From NCBI RefSeq assembly GCF_900168265.1, contig NZ_FVZF01000006.1:1-64000 (forward strand): a DNA stretch of 64,000 bases, written 5' to 3'. Of the stretch, positions 30,960-38,113 are shown piece by piece. A program made the translations under genes and the position numbers. Position 1 is the stretch's first letter. Each line of letters begins with the position of its first letter. The DNA is from Salegentibacter salarius (lineage in GTDB: Bacteria > Bacteroidota > Bacteroidia > Flavobacteriales > Flavobacteriaceae). The notes under the pieces are model-generated. The model searched no databases, had not been told where the DNA came from, and worked only from the letters and a program-made list of their open reading frames with translations.

Positions 30960-33005
30960 TTCCGCTCCGGCGTCTTCTTTTAAAAAGTTATATTTTTTTG
31001 AATAATCCAGCATTTGACCTTCAAAGCTTTCCGGCTGAGTAACCTTGATAGTCGTAATTTCACCATTTTCGTCCGTTTCGGTTACTAGCTCAGGATTTAC
31101 AAAACCGCTATAAGGCGCCGACTTAAATACAGCATTTCGTTCTAAAACTTCTTTGTGAATTTCCTGATCTACTTTTACACCATAATTTTCTACCAGGTTT
31201 TTGGCAGCTTCGTAATCACCTTCAGATTTAATTCTTTGAGTTTCACGTAATAACTCTCCAAAAAGTTCTCGAAGTTTCTCGTAATCCTTAATGTCGTAAT
31301 AAGTTTTTCCGTCTTTTTGAACTTTTTCGATCACTCCATCTTCTTTCCCTTTTTCAATAACCCAGGAACTTACCCACATCCTGTTTCTCATGTGAGCTTC
31401 CTCAATGTCTTCGCCAATCTCGATCCTGGTTAATTGGCCCAGCATTCCGTTTCTGATATAATCGTTGTAAGCCGCTTTACCAAGCTTCGTATGATCATCA
31501 GTTAATCCTAATTCTTCTAATTTTGGATCCATTAAGTAATAAAGTCCCACTAGATCAGCACGACCTTCTTCCATAGTAGAGGCATAGCTTTTTAAGGTTT
31601 CTTTGGTCTGGCCAACTCCCTGGTTGATTTTACCAGATGCGTGGCCTACTACTTCGTGAAGTGCAGTATGCAATTTATCGGCCTGTTCGCCGTACTGCCC
31701 ACTTAATTCAATCTCTTCCTCATCGTGAGAAAACTCTTTAAGTTTCTCGCTTCCTCCGGCTTTGCTATAGGCGTTATTAATATTACCCAGAGAAACAGAT
31801 TTACTTCCGTGCTCCTGTCTTATCCAGTTTGCATTAGGAAGATTTACACCAATGGGCGTGCTGGGTGAAGCATCTCCGGCTTCCCCTGCAACAATAACGG
31901 TTTTGTAGGTTACGCCAACTACTTCTTCTTTTTTGTGCTCATCCATGATAGGGGCGTTGTCTTCGAACCATTGTACATTATCTTCCAAAACTTTCATTTT
32001 TTGAGACATATCGAAATCTTTTATCTGCACAATATTCTCATAAGAACCACGGTAGCCTAATGGATCATTATAGACTTCGATAAATCCATTGATATAATCG
32101 ATATTTCCCTCTGTGGCTTCTACCCAGGCAACATTATAATCGTCCCAAACTTCAAGATCTCCGGTTTTATAATATTCTATGAGAAGTCCTAAAGCATTAG
32201 CTTGTTTTTCGTTTTCGGCAACCGCTTCAGCTTTTTCTAACCACTTGATAATTTCAGAAATTGCATCGCCATATAGGCCATCGACTTTGTAAACCTGTTC
32301 CTTTAATTGGCCGTTTTCCTTGACAAGTTTAGAATTGAGACCAAAAGAAAGCGGCTTATCGGGATTAGGGGATTTTTTATTTGCATAAAATTCTTCAACT
32401 TCAGCAGCGGTAACATCCGCTCCATAAAAATTGGTGGCAGATCCAGAAAGTAAACCTTCGGCTTCATCTAAGTTGACTTTTTTAGCGTCCTTGTCGTTAA
32501 AAATAACTTCTAAAGGCTCACCACTAAGTTCAGTATTGGTTTCTGATAATAATGATTGCAGATATGCTTTATCAAAATCTGGTTTGATCTTATTATTAGA
32601 GTAATGATGATGAATGCCATTAGAAAACCAAATTCGTTTTAGGTAGGTTTCAAAAGCTTTCCAATCTTCAGAGTCTTTGTCGCCTTCGTAATTGGCATAC
32701 ACATTCTCTAAAGCTTTTCTAATCTTTAGATTGTGTTTGTAGTTTTGAGCCCAAATAATATCTCGTCCGGCAAGGCCTGCGTGGGTTAGATAATAAACTA
32801 ATTTTTGCTCTTTGAGGTCTAGATTTTCCCATCCCGGTATTTCGTACCTAAGAATCTTAATATCTGCGAATTCATCTACCTTAACAGAACTATTCTCTGT
32901 GGTTTCAGTTTGTTCCTGGTTAGTATTCGCTTCTTTTTCCTGGTCGTTACAGGAAATAAAAATGCTTGCAAGTGCAAGCAGCAAAATTCCAAATTTATGC
33001 TTCAT
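30957..33005 (-). CDS. DPP III-like (M49) zinc exopeptidase, lipoprotein
   Basis: A 682-residue protein. The signal peptide ends in LASIFISC, a lipobox, so it is probably a lipoprotein. The M49 zinc site is HEVVGH (H450 to H455), one residue longer than HExxH, followed by the glutamate motif MEEGRADLVGLYYL about 50 residues on. M49 peptidases remove dipeptides from peptide N-termini; the bacterial form here is of normal length. It resembles the DPP III-like proteins of Bacteroidota, which have a long N-terminal region (residues 60-330) lacking metal ligands. It is a single gene, with a dispersed repeat that begins at its stop codon. Confidence 0.9.
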   Translation of the reverse strand: MKHKFGILLLALASIFISCNDQEKEANTNQEQTETTENSSVKVDEFADIKILRYEIPGWENLDLKEQKLVYYLTHAGLAGRDIIWAQNYKHNLKIRKALENVYANYEGDKDSEDWKAFETYLKRIWFSNGIHHHYSNNKIKPDFDKAYLQSLLSETNTELSGEPLEVIFNDKDAKKVNLDEAEGLLSGSATNFYGADVTAAEVEEFYANKKSPNPDKPLSFGLNSKLVKENGQLKEQVYKVDGLYGDAISEIIKWLEKAEAVAENEKQANALGLLIEYYKTGDLEVWDDYNVAWVEATEGNIDYINGFIEVYNDPLGYRGSYENIVQIKDFDMSQKMKVLEDNVQWFEDNAPIMDEHKKEEVVGVTYKTVIVAGEAGDASPSTPIGVNLPNANWIRQEHGSKSVSLGNINNAYSKAGGSEKLKEFSHDEEEIELSGQYGEQADKLHTALHEVVGHASGKINQGVGQTKETLKSYASTMEEGRADLVGLYYLMDPKLEELGLTDDHTKLGKAAYNDYIRNGMLGQLTRIEIGEDIEEAHMRNRMWVSSWVIEKGKEDGVIEKVQKDGKTYYDIKDYEKLRELFGELLRETQRIKSEGDYEAAKNLVENYGVKVDQEIHKEVLERNAVFKSAPYSGFVNPELVTETDENGEITTIKVTQPESFEGQMLDYSKKYNFLKEDAGAE

Positions 33006-33234
33006 TTTGATGATTATTTAGATCTCAAAGTTAAGAATAATCCTCTTTATGTGAAGCTTCCAGATATGGAAATCAGGCTTTATTCCAATTCTAGAAAATA
33101 CTTTGATAATTTCTGAAAAATGCAGAAGTCTGACTTTTATGACACCTTTTTTGAGTCAGATGAAAAAAATTGATTTAGGGAACAAACTAAACTAAGTGAG
33201 GTTGAATTTGGCAAGATATTTTTCGGATAACCGC

Positions 33235-33933
33235 TTATTGGCTCATTACCTCTTTTCGCTCGTCGCTTTCTACCATTCCATCCCGAAGGCGAATAATCCG
33301 GTGTGCATGGTGGGCAACTTCTTCTTCGTGAGTAACCAAAATCACTGTATTTCCCGCGGCGTGAATTTCATCAAAAAGATTCATAATTTCCAACGAAGTT
33401 TTTGAATCCAGGTTTCCGGTTGGTTCATCGGCAAGAATTATAGAGGGTTTGTTCACCAAAGCTCTCCCAACGGCTACCCTTTGACGCTGTCCACCCGAGA
33501 GTTGATTGGGTTTATGATCCATTCTATCTCCAAGTCCAACATTGGTTAAAACCTCTTCTGCACGTTTTTTTCGGTCGGTTTTATTGTAACCGGCATAGAT
33601 CATTGGTAAAGCAACATTTTCTAAAGCCGTAGTTCTGGGAAGCAGGTTGAAGGTTTGAAAAACAAAACCGATCTCTTTATTTCTGATTTCAGCAAGTTCA
33701 TCGTCTCCCATTTGGCTGGCATCTTTTCCATTTAAAATATAAGTTCCGGAAGTTGGCGTATCCAGGCAACCCAATAAGTTCATTAAGGTAGATTTTCCCG
33801 AACCGGATGGCCCCATAATCGCTACATATTCACCTCTATCAATATCCAGGTCTATCCCTTTTAAAACTTTAACCACTTCATTTCCCAGTGGAAAATCCCT
33901 GGTAATTTGCCTAATCTCAATGACTTTACTCAT
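33235..33933 (-). CDS. ABC transporter ATP-binding protein (LolD/MacB type)
   Basis: A 232-residue ABC ATPase. Walker A is GPSGSGKST, the Q-loop is FVFQTFNLL, the signature is [15 protein letters not shown], Walker B is [12 protein letters not shown], and the switch is [35 protein letters not shown] and the overall layout are those of the MacB/LolD/FtsE group, which extract lipoproteins or drive mechanotransmission. No FtsX-like permease gene adjoins it, so the partner lies elsewhere. It is a single gene on the minus strand, 45 bases after the methyltransferase gene start side. Confidence 0.9.
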   Translation of the reverse strand: MSKVIEIRQITRDFPLGNEVVKVLKGIDLDIDRGEYVAIMGPSGSGKSTLMNLLGCLDTPTSGTYILNGKDASQMGDDELAEIRNKEIGFVFQTFNLLPRTTALENVALPMIYAGYNKTDRKKRAEEVLTNVGLGDRMDHKPNQLSGGQRQRVAVGRALVNKPSIILADEPTGNLDSKTSLEIMNLFDEIHAAGNTVILVTHEEEVAHHAHRIIRLRDGMVESDERKEVMSQ

Positions 33934-33978
33934 TCCAAAATAATTTTGTGTTTATAGGACGCTGCTTTGACCTTTTTG

Positions 33979-34791
33979 TTACAACCTTATTGTAAAATGC
34001 TGCTTGGCCTGCTCTTTTCTAAAAAAAACAAGTCCGAGGAAAAATGTGTCTATAGTTACTCTTACTTCAGGATGCGCTTTGATCTCTTCCCAGGCAGCTT
34101 CCATTCCGGGAGACCAGTGGATATCATCAAAAATAAATACGGTATCATTATGAGCTGTTGGCAGCAACTGCTTAAAATATTTTAAAGTCGCTTCTTTTGT
34201 ATGGTGGCCATCGAAGTAAATTAAATCGTATTGGGTTTGTGGTTCGTTATGTATAGTTCTCTGAGGACTGCTGTCTTTAGAAAATAGCACAAATTTTGAA
34301 AGAATTTCTTCAAACTCGCCAACTTTCAGTTCCACATTGCTTAAGCCGAATTTCTCTAACTGATTTCTGGCCACATCGGCAGTTTGGGGGCAACCTTCGA
34401 TACTCGTTACTACGCTTTTACTATTGGTTGCAAGTGCAGAAGTACCAATTCCCAGGGAAGTGCCCAGCTCTAAAATATTCTTGCAGTTTAGATAATTGGC
34501 TAATCGGAATAAAAACCTGGCTCTTTTCTTCGGAATCCCCACGTTTTTAGCAATCGCTGAAATTGTGCGTTCGTTCGAAGTAAAGACCCTGCTTCCGGCA
34601 CCAAAATCGGTCACCTGAATGGTTTTATGATTCTTTAAAAGATCTTTTCGGTATTCGTTTAGAAGGTTGTATTCTTCATATTTCCTTTTATCATAAAAGC
34701 AATTCGTTACCAAATCGTACACAAACGGCGAATGCAATCCGTGCTGATTTTGGGATTTTAGAAGGAATTTTATGTAGGATTTTAGAAGCAA
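33979..34791 (-). CDS. Class I SAM-dependent methyltransferase (O-methyltransferase-like)
   Basis: A 270-residue cytosolic protein. The SAM-binding motif NILELGTSLGIGTSALA (about 114-130) is followed by SIEGCPQTADVARNQL, the acidic YDLIYFDGHHTKEATLKYF and FIFDDIHWSPGMEAAW, which resemble the metal-dependent O-methyltransferase fold. The N-terminal YIKFLLKSQNQHGLHSPFVY is shared by Bacteroidota relatives. The acceptor is unknown. It is followed on its strand by the LolD-like gene, 45 bases away. A GTTNNNN heptamer array lies directly upstream of its start. Confidence 0.82.
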   Translation of the reverse strand: MLLKSYIKFLLKSQNQHGLHSPFVYDLVTNCFYDKRKYEEYNLLNEYRKDLLKNHKTIQVTDFGAGSRVFTSNERTISAIAKNVGIPKKRARFLFRLANYLNCKNILELGTSLGIGTSALATNSKSVVTSIEGCPQTADVARNQLEKFGLSNVELKVGEFEEILSKFVLFSKDSSPQRTIHNEPQTQYDLIYFDGHHTKEATLKYFKQLLPTAHNDTVFIFDDIHWSPGMEAAWEEIKAHPEVRVTIDTFFLGLVFFRKEQAKQHFTIRL

Positions 34792-34798
34792 GCTATCG

Positions 34799-34836
34799 GT
34801 TGTCAGTTATGAGTTGTCAGTTTTCGGTTATGGGTT
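34799..34836 (+). repeat. GTTNNNN heptamer array (left end of S23 cassette 1)
   Basis: GTT recurs at 34799, 34806, 34813, 34820, 34827 and 34834, exactly every 7 bases, with units such as GTTGTCA and GTTATGA. It lies between the methyltransferase start and the four-helix gene. A matching array in opposite orientation is at 35251-35279. Confidence 0.8.
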
Positions 34837-34862
34837 TCGATTTAATATTCAGTTATAAATTA

Positions 34863-35225
34863 TTAAGTCTTCCAATTTTTTTCCACGTATTGTAAAAACG
34901 AATAAATCTTTCCCCCTAAAAGATCGTATTTTGTTCTTAGCGTCTTTATTTCTTTGATTTCATATAGCTCGTCTATCATTTCCAATTGTGATAAACATTC
35001 TAAAAGTGAGGCGTGTGCGTATACCAGGAATTTTATAAAATCTTGTTTGTAAGCTCTTCTTCCATATCCTTCAACGATATTGTCTTTGATACTTTTAGAG
35101 GACCTTCTTATCTGACTACCCTGCTCATACAATTCAAATTTCGGAAGTTTGAGTGAAACTTTGTGAACTTCAAGAGCGTATTCAAAAGAAAGATTGTAGA
35201 TATCTAAATCTCTATAACTTTTCAT
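34863..35225 (-). CDS. Four-helix-bundle protein (S23-like)
   Basis: A 120-residue protein of the four-helix-bundle family first found in intervening sequences of 23S rRNA: MKSYRDLDIYNLSFEYALEV, KLPKFELYEQGSQIRRSSKS, IKDNIVEGYGRRAYKQDFIK and AHASLLECLSQLEMIDELY are the family pattern. It is not inside an rRNA gene here. The fold is shared with Avd of diversity-generating retroelements, but no reverse transcriptase is in the window. Role unknown. Arrays of 7-base repeats flank the gene on both sides in inverted orientation, so gene and arrays look like one cassette. It resembles the second copy at 40639 in family but not closely in sequence. Confidence 0.88.
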   Translation of the reverse strand: MKSYRDLDIYNLSFEYALEVHKVSLKLPKFELYEQGSQIRRSSKSIKDNIVEGYGRRAYKQDFIKFLVYAHASLLECLSQLEMIDELYEIKEIKTLRTKYDLLGGKIYSFLQYVEKNWKT

Positions 35226-35250
35226 ATGTTGATTTTTAAAATTAATTGTG

Positions 35251-35279
35251 ACTCACAACTCACAACTCACAACTCACAA
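35251..35279 (-). repeat. ACTCACA x4 heptamer array (right end of S23 cassette 1)
   Basis: ACTCACA is repeated four times without a mismatch at 35251-35278. On the minus strand this reads as TGTGAGT, so GTT-type heptamers face the gene from this side, opposite to the array at 34799. It lies 26 bases upstream of the start of the four-helix gene. Confidence 0.85.
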
Positions 35280-35284
35280 ATGAA

Positions 35285-37150
35285 TCACTCCGCCTTCGCA
35301 CCAAGCTCGAACCAGCGTTCAGTTTTGGTTTCTATGGCGTCATCTATTTCCTGGAGTTTTATTGAGTTTTCTTTAATTTCATCGGGATCCAGATCTTCTA
35401 AGAATTTTTGCTGAAGTTTCTCTTTTTTCAGCTCCAGTTTTGCGATTTCTTTTTCAAGTTTTCCAAACTCTTTTTGTTCGTTATAACTTAGTTTAGTGCC
35501 GGAGCTGGTCTTCTTCCAGTCTTTCTTATTATTATCGCTTTCTGAAGTTTCTTCCCTGGCTTCTATAGTAGCGCTATCTTCGTATGCGCGATATTCGGTG
35601 TAATTTCCTGGAAAATCCTGAACTTCTGCATTTCCCTGAAACACGAAAAGGTGATCAACGATCTTATCCATAAAATATCTGTCGTGGGACACCACTAATA
35701 AACAACCCGGGAAATCTAGCAGAAAGCTTTCCAGGACGTTTAGCGTAACGATATCAAGATCGTTTGTAGGTTCATCAAGAATCAGGAAGTTAGGGTTTTG
35801 AATAAGTACTGTACATAGGTAAAGTCGTTTTCGCTCACCTCCACTTAATTTTTCAACAAAATCATATTGTTTTTTTCTGTCGAATAAAAAGCGCTCTAAA
35901 AGTTGCTGTGCCGAAATTTGCCGACCCTTTTTCAATGGGATATAATCGCCAAACTCCCGAATCACTTCAATAACTTTTTGGCCGGGTTTAATATTAATTC
36001 CTGATTGAGTGTAGTAACCGAATTTTATGGTTTCCCCAATAACTACTTTGCCATTATCGGGTTTAATCCCTCCGGTTAGGATATTTAGGAAAGTTGATTT
36101 TCCGGTACCGTTTTTTCCTATAATACCAATGCGTTCTCCACGCTTAAAATTATAGCTGAAATTCTCTAGCAGTTGTTTATCCTGGAAAGACTTGCCAATA
36201 TTATGAAGTTCCACAATTTTGCTTCCCAGGCGCTCCATATTTAACTCCAGCTGCACTTCGTGATCCTGGCGGCGTTTATGAGCACGGTCTTTAATATCCT
36301 GAAAATCGTCTATCCTGGATTTGGATTTTGTGGTACGCGCTTTAGGTTGGCGACGCATCCATTCCAGTTCTTTTTTGTAAAGCTGTTTGGCTTTCTCGGT
36401 GTTGGTGGCTTCCTGGGCCATCCTTGCATCTTTTTTATCCAGGTAATAGCCGTAATTTCCTTTGTAGGTGTAAAGATTACCGTGATCAAGCTCAACGATT
36501 TCGTTACAAACCCGTTCCAGGAAATACCTGTCGTGAGTAACCATAAAAATGGTAAAGTTCTCTTTCTTAAAATATTCTTCCAGCCACTCGATCATATCCA
36601 GATCCAAATGGTTGGTAGGCTCATCCATTATGATGAAGTTTGGTTTCTGCAGTAACATCACCGTTAATGCCAGACGCTTTTTTTGTCCGCCCGAAAGATA
36701 TTTCACTTCTTTAGAAAGATCGTCCAGTTTTAGTTTAAACAAAATTTGTTTGTACTGGGTTTCAAAATCCCAGGCTTGAGCAGCGTCCATTTCTTCAAAA
36801 GCCTTTTGATAAGCTTCAGCATCATCAGGATTTTTAAGCGCTTTTTCGTAGCGGTTTATTATATTCAGGATTTCATTATCTGAAGAAAATATAGTTTCTT
36901 CAACCGTTAAATTCGGATCTAAATTGGGTTCCTGCGGAAGAAAGGCAGTAGTAATATCCTTCCTGTACACCACTTTACCGGCATCTGGCGCATCGAAACC
37001 GGCCAGTATATCCAGAAGCGAAGTTTTTCCGGTTCCGTTTTTAGCTATAAATCCTACCTTCTGACCTTCATTGATTCCGAAGGAAATATCTTCAAATAAC
37101 ACGCGTTCCCCGTAGGCTTTAGCAATATTCTCTACACTTAAATAATTCAC
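35285..37150 (-). CDS. ABC-F family ATPase
   Basis: A 621-residue soluble protein with two ABC domains. Domain 1: GFIAKNGTGKTSLLDILAG, LSGGQKKRLALTVML, IIMDEPTNHLD. Domain 2: GIIGKNGTGKSTFLNIL, LSGGERKRLYLCTVLI, LILDEPTNDLD. Between them is the P-site-tRNA-interacting linker region, and the C-terminus has a coiled-coil (about 550-615), as in Uup-type proteins. ABC-F proteins bind ribosomes and regulate translation or protect from antibiotics; the Uup-like C-terminal coil suggests a housekeeping role. It has no membrane domain. It is a single gene whose stop lies close to the ACTCACA array. Confidence 0.92.
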   Translation of the reverse strand: MNYLSVENIAKAYGERVLFEDISFGINEGQKVGFIAKNGTGKTSLLDILAGFDAPDAGKVVYRKDITTAFLPQEPNLDPNLTVEETIFSSDNEILNIINRYEKALKNPDDAEAYQKAFEEMDAAQAWDFETQYKQILFKLKLDDLSKEVKYLSGGQKKRLALTVMLLQKPNFIIMDEPTNHLDLDMIEWLEEYFKKENFTIFMVTHDRYFLERVCNEIVELDHGNLYTYKGNYGYYLDKKDARMAQEATNTEKAKQLYKKELEWMRRQPKARTTKSKSRIDDFQDIKDRAHKRRQDHEVQLELNMERLGSKIVELHNIGKSFQDKQLLENFSYNFKRGERIGIIGKNGTGKSTFLNILTGGIKPDNGKVVIGETIKFGYYTQSGINIKPGQKVIEVIREFGDYIPLKKGRQISAQQLLERFLFDRKKQYDFVEKLSGGERKRLYLCTVLIQNPNFLILDEPTNDLDIVTLNVLESFLLDFPGCLLVVSHDRYFMDKIVDHLFVFQGNAEVQDFPGNYTEYRAYEDSATIEAREETSESDNNKKDWKKTSSGTKLSYNEQKEFGKLEKEIAKLELKKEKLQQKFLEDLDPDEIKENSIKLQEIDDAIETKTERWFELGAKAE

Positions 37151-37216
37151 AGACTTGAGTTTTGTGCAAAATAAAAGGAAAATTGCGACTTAATTTTATT
37201 ATTAGCCTACAAAAAC

Positions 37217-37224
37217 TATATTTG
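37217..37224 (+). promoter_or_regulatory. Candidate -7 box TATATTTG upstream of the polysaccharide locus
   Basis: TATATTTG is an exact TAnnTTTG match 91 bases before ATG 37316. It would leave a leader of about 80 bases for the first gene of the polysaccharide locus. No clear -33 box was found. I see no obvious structured leader motif. Confidence 0.45.
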
Positions 37225-37315
37225 TTAAAACTATCTAAATTAAGATGCTGGCTCGCTGTGAAAATGTGCGTTGGTCGATTTAAATCATCTTGATATCCCG
37301 AATCAATAGCAAAAT

Positions 37316-38113
37316 ATGCTGAAAAGATACTATCTCATTTTAATCTTAATGGCGGGAGTTTTAAGTTTCTCGTCTTGTATTTCTACTAAAAAAATAACTT
37401 ACCTGCAGGGTAAAGACCGGGAAATGGATAGTATTATCCAAATTCAGCAGTTAAAAAAACCATATCGCATCCAAACCGGCGACCTTTTAAGTATTCGGGT
37501 TAAAGCCCTGGACCAGGAACTGGTGGGAATGTTTAATCCCGTAGGAGAAGCAAATCCGAATGCTACTACGGAAGAAGCTGTTTATTTTGATGGTTTTACG
37601 GTAGATGATCACGGGAATATTCGTGTACCTACCCTGGGAGAAGTAAATGTTTTAGGTTATACCGAAAGAGAAATAAGAGAGAAAATAGAAAACTTATTGT
37701 TAGAAAATTACTTTAAAGAGGAAGCCAATCTTTTTGTTACGGTAAAGCTGGCAGGGATACGATATACCACACTGGGCGAAATAGGGACAGGCAGCCAGGT
37801 AATTTATAAAGAAAAAGTGACCATAATGGAGGCGGTGGCTAACGCCGGGGGAATTTCCGAATATGGCGATATGGAAAATGTAAAGATTATAAGGCAATAT
37901 CCATACGGGGAAGAAGTTCATAAAATAGATCTAACCGATATTGACGCGACCCAAAGTGAATATTATTATATACAACCCAACGATCTTATTTTGGTAAATG
38001 CTTTACCGCAAAAGGCGCTGGGATTGGGCACCACCGGATTGGAAATATTTAGAACAGGAGTTACCATATTATCATTTGTAACCACAACCATCTTATTATT
38101 TAGCAGGATTTAA
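37316..38113 (+). CDS. Polysaccharide export outer-membrane lipoprotein (Wza-like)
   Basis: A 265-residue lipoprotein: the signal peptide ends LSFSSC (lipobox, cysteine near residue 21). The polysaccharide export domain (PF02563) begins near YRIQTGDLLSIRVKALDQEL and contains TVDDHGNIRVPTLGEVNVLG; an SLBB-like domain follows (TTLGEIGTGSQVIYKEKVTI), and a C-terminal membrane helix (TGVTILSFVTTTILLFSRI). It forms the outer-membrane channel for capsule or exopolysaccharide export with Wzc. It is the first gene of the locus and abuts the Wzc gene with no gap (TAA then ATG). Confidence 0.9.
   Translation: MLKRYYLILILMAGVLSFSSCISTKKITYLQGKDREMDSIIQIQQLKKPYRIQTGDLLSIRVKALDQELVGMFNPVGEANPNATTEEAVYFDGFTVDDHGNIRVPTLGEVNVLGYTEREIREKIENLLLENYFKEEANLFVTVKLAGIRYTTLGEIGTGSQVIYKEKVTIMEAVANAGGISEYGDMENVKIIRQYPYGEEVHKIDLTDIDATQSEYYYIQPNDLILVNALPQKALGLGTTGLEIFRTGVTILSFVTTTILLFSRI

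Noticed and set aside
34863-35225. Four-helix genes as signs of 23S rRNA intervening sequences or rRNA nearby
   Set aside because: No rRNA sequence is present around either gene; only the protein family name recalls rRNA.
35251-35279. ACTCACA x4 and the other 7-base arrays as CRISPR repeats
   Set aside because: The units are 7 bases, without spacers of 30 or so bases and without cas genes.
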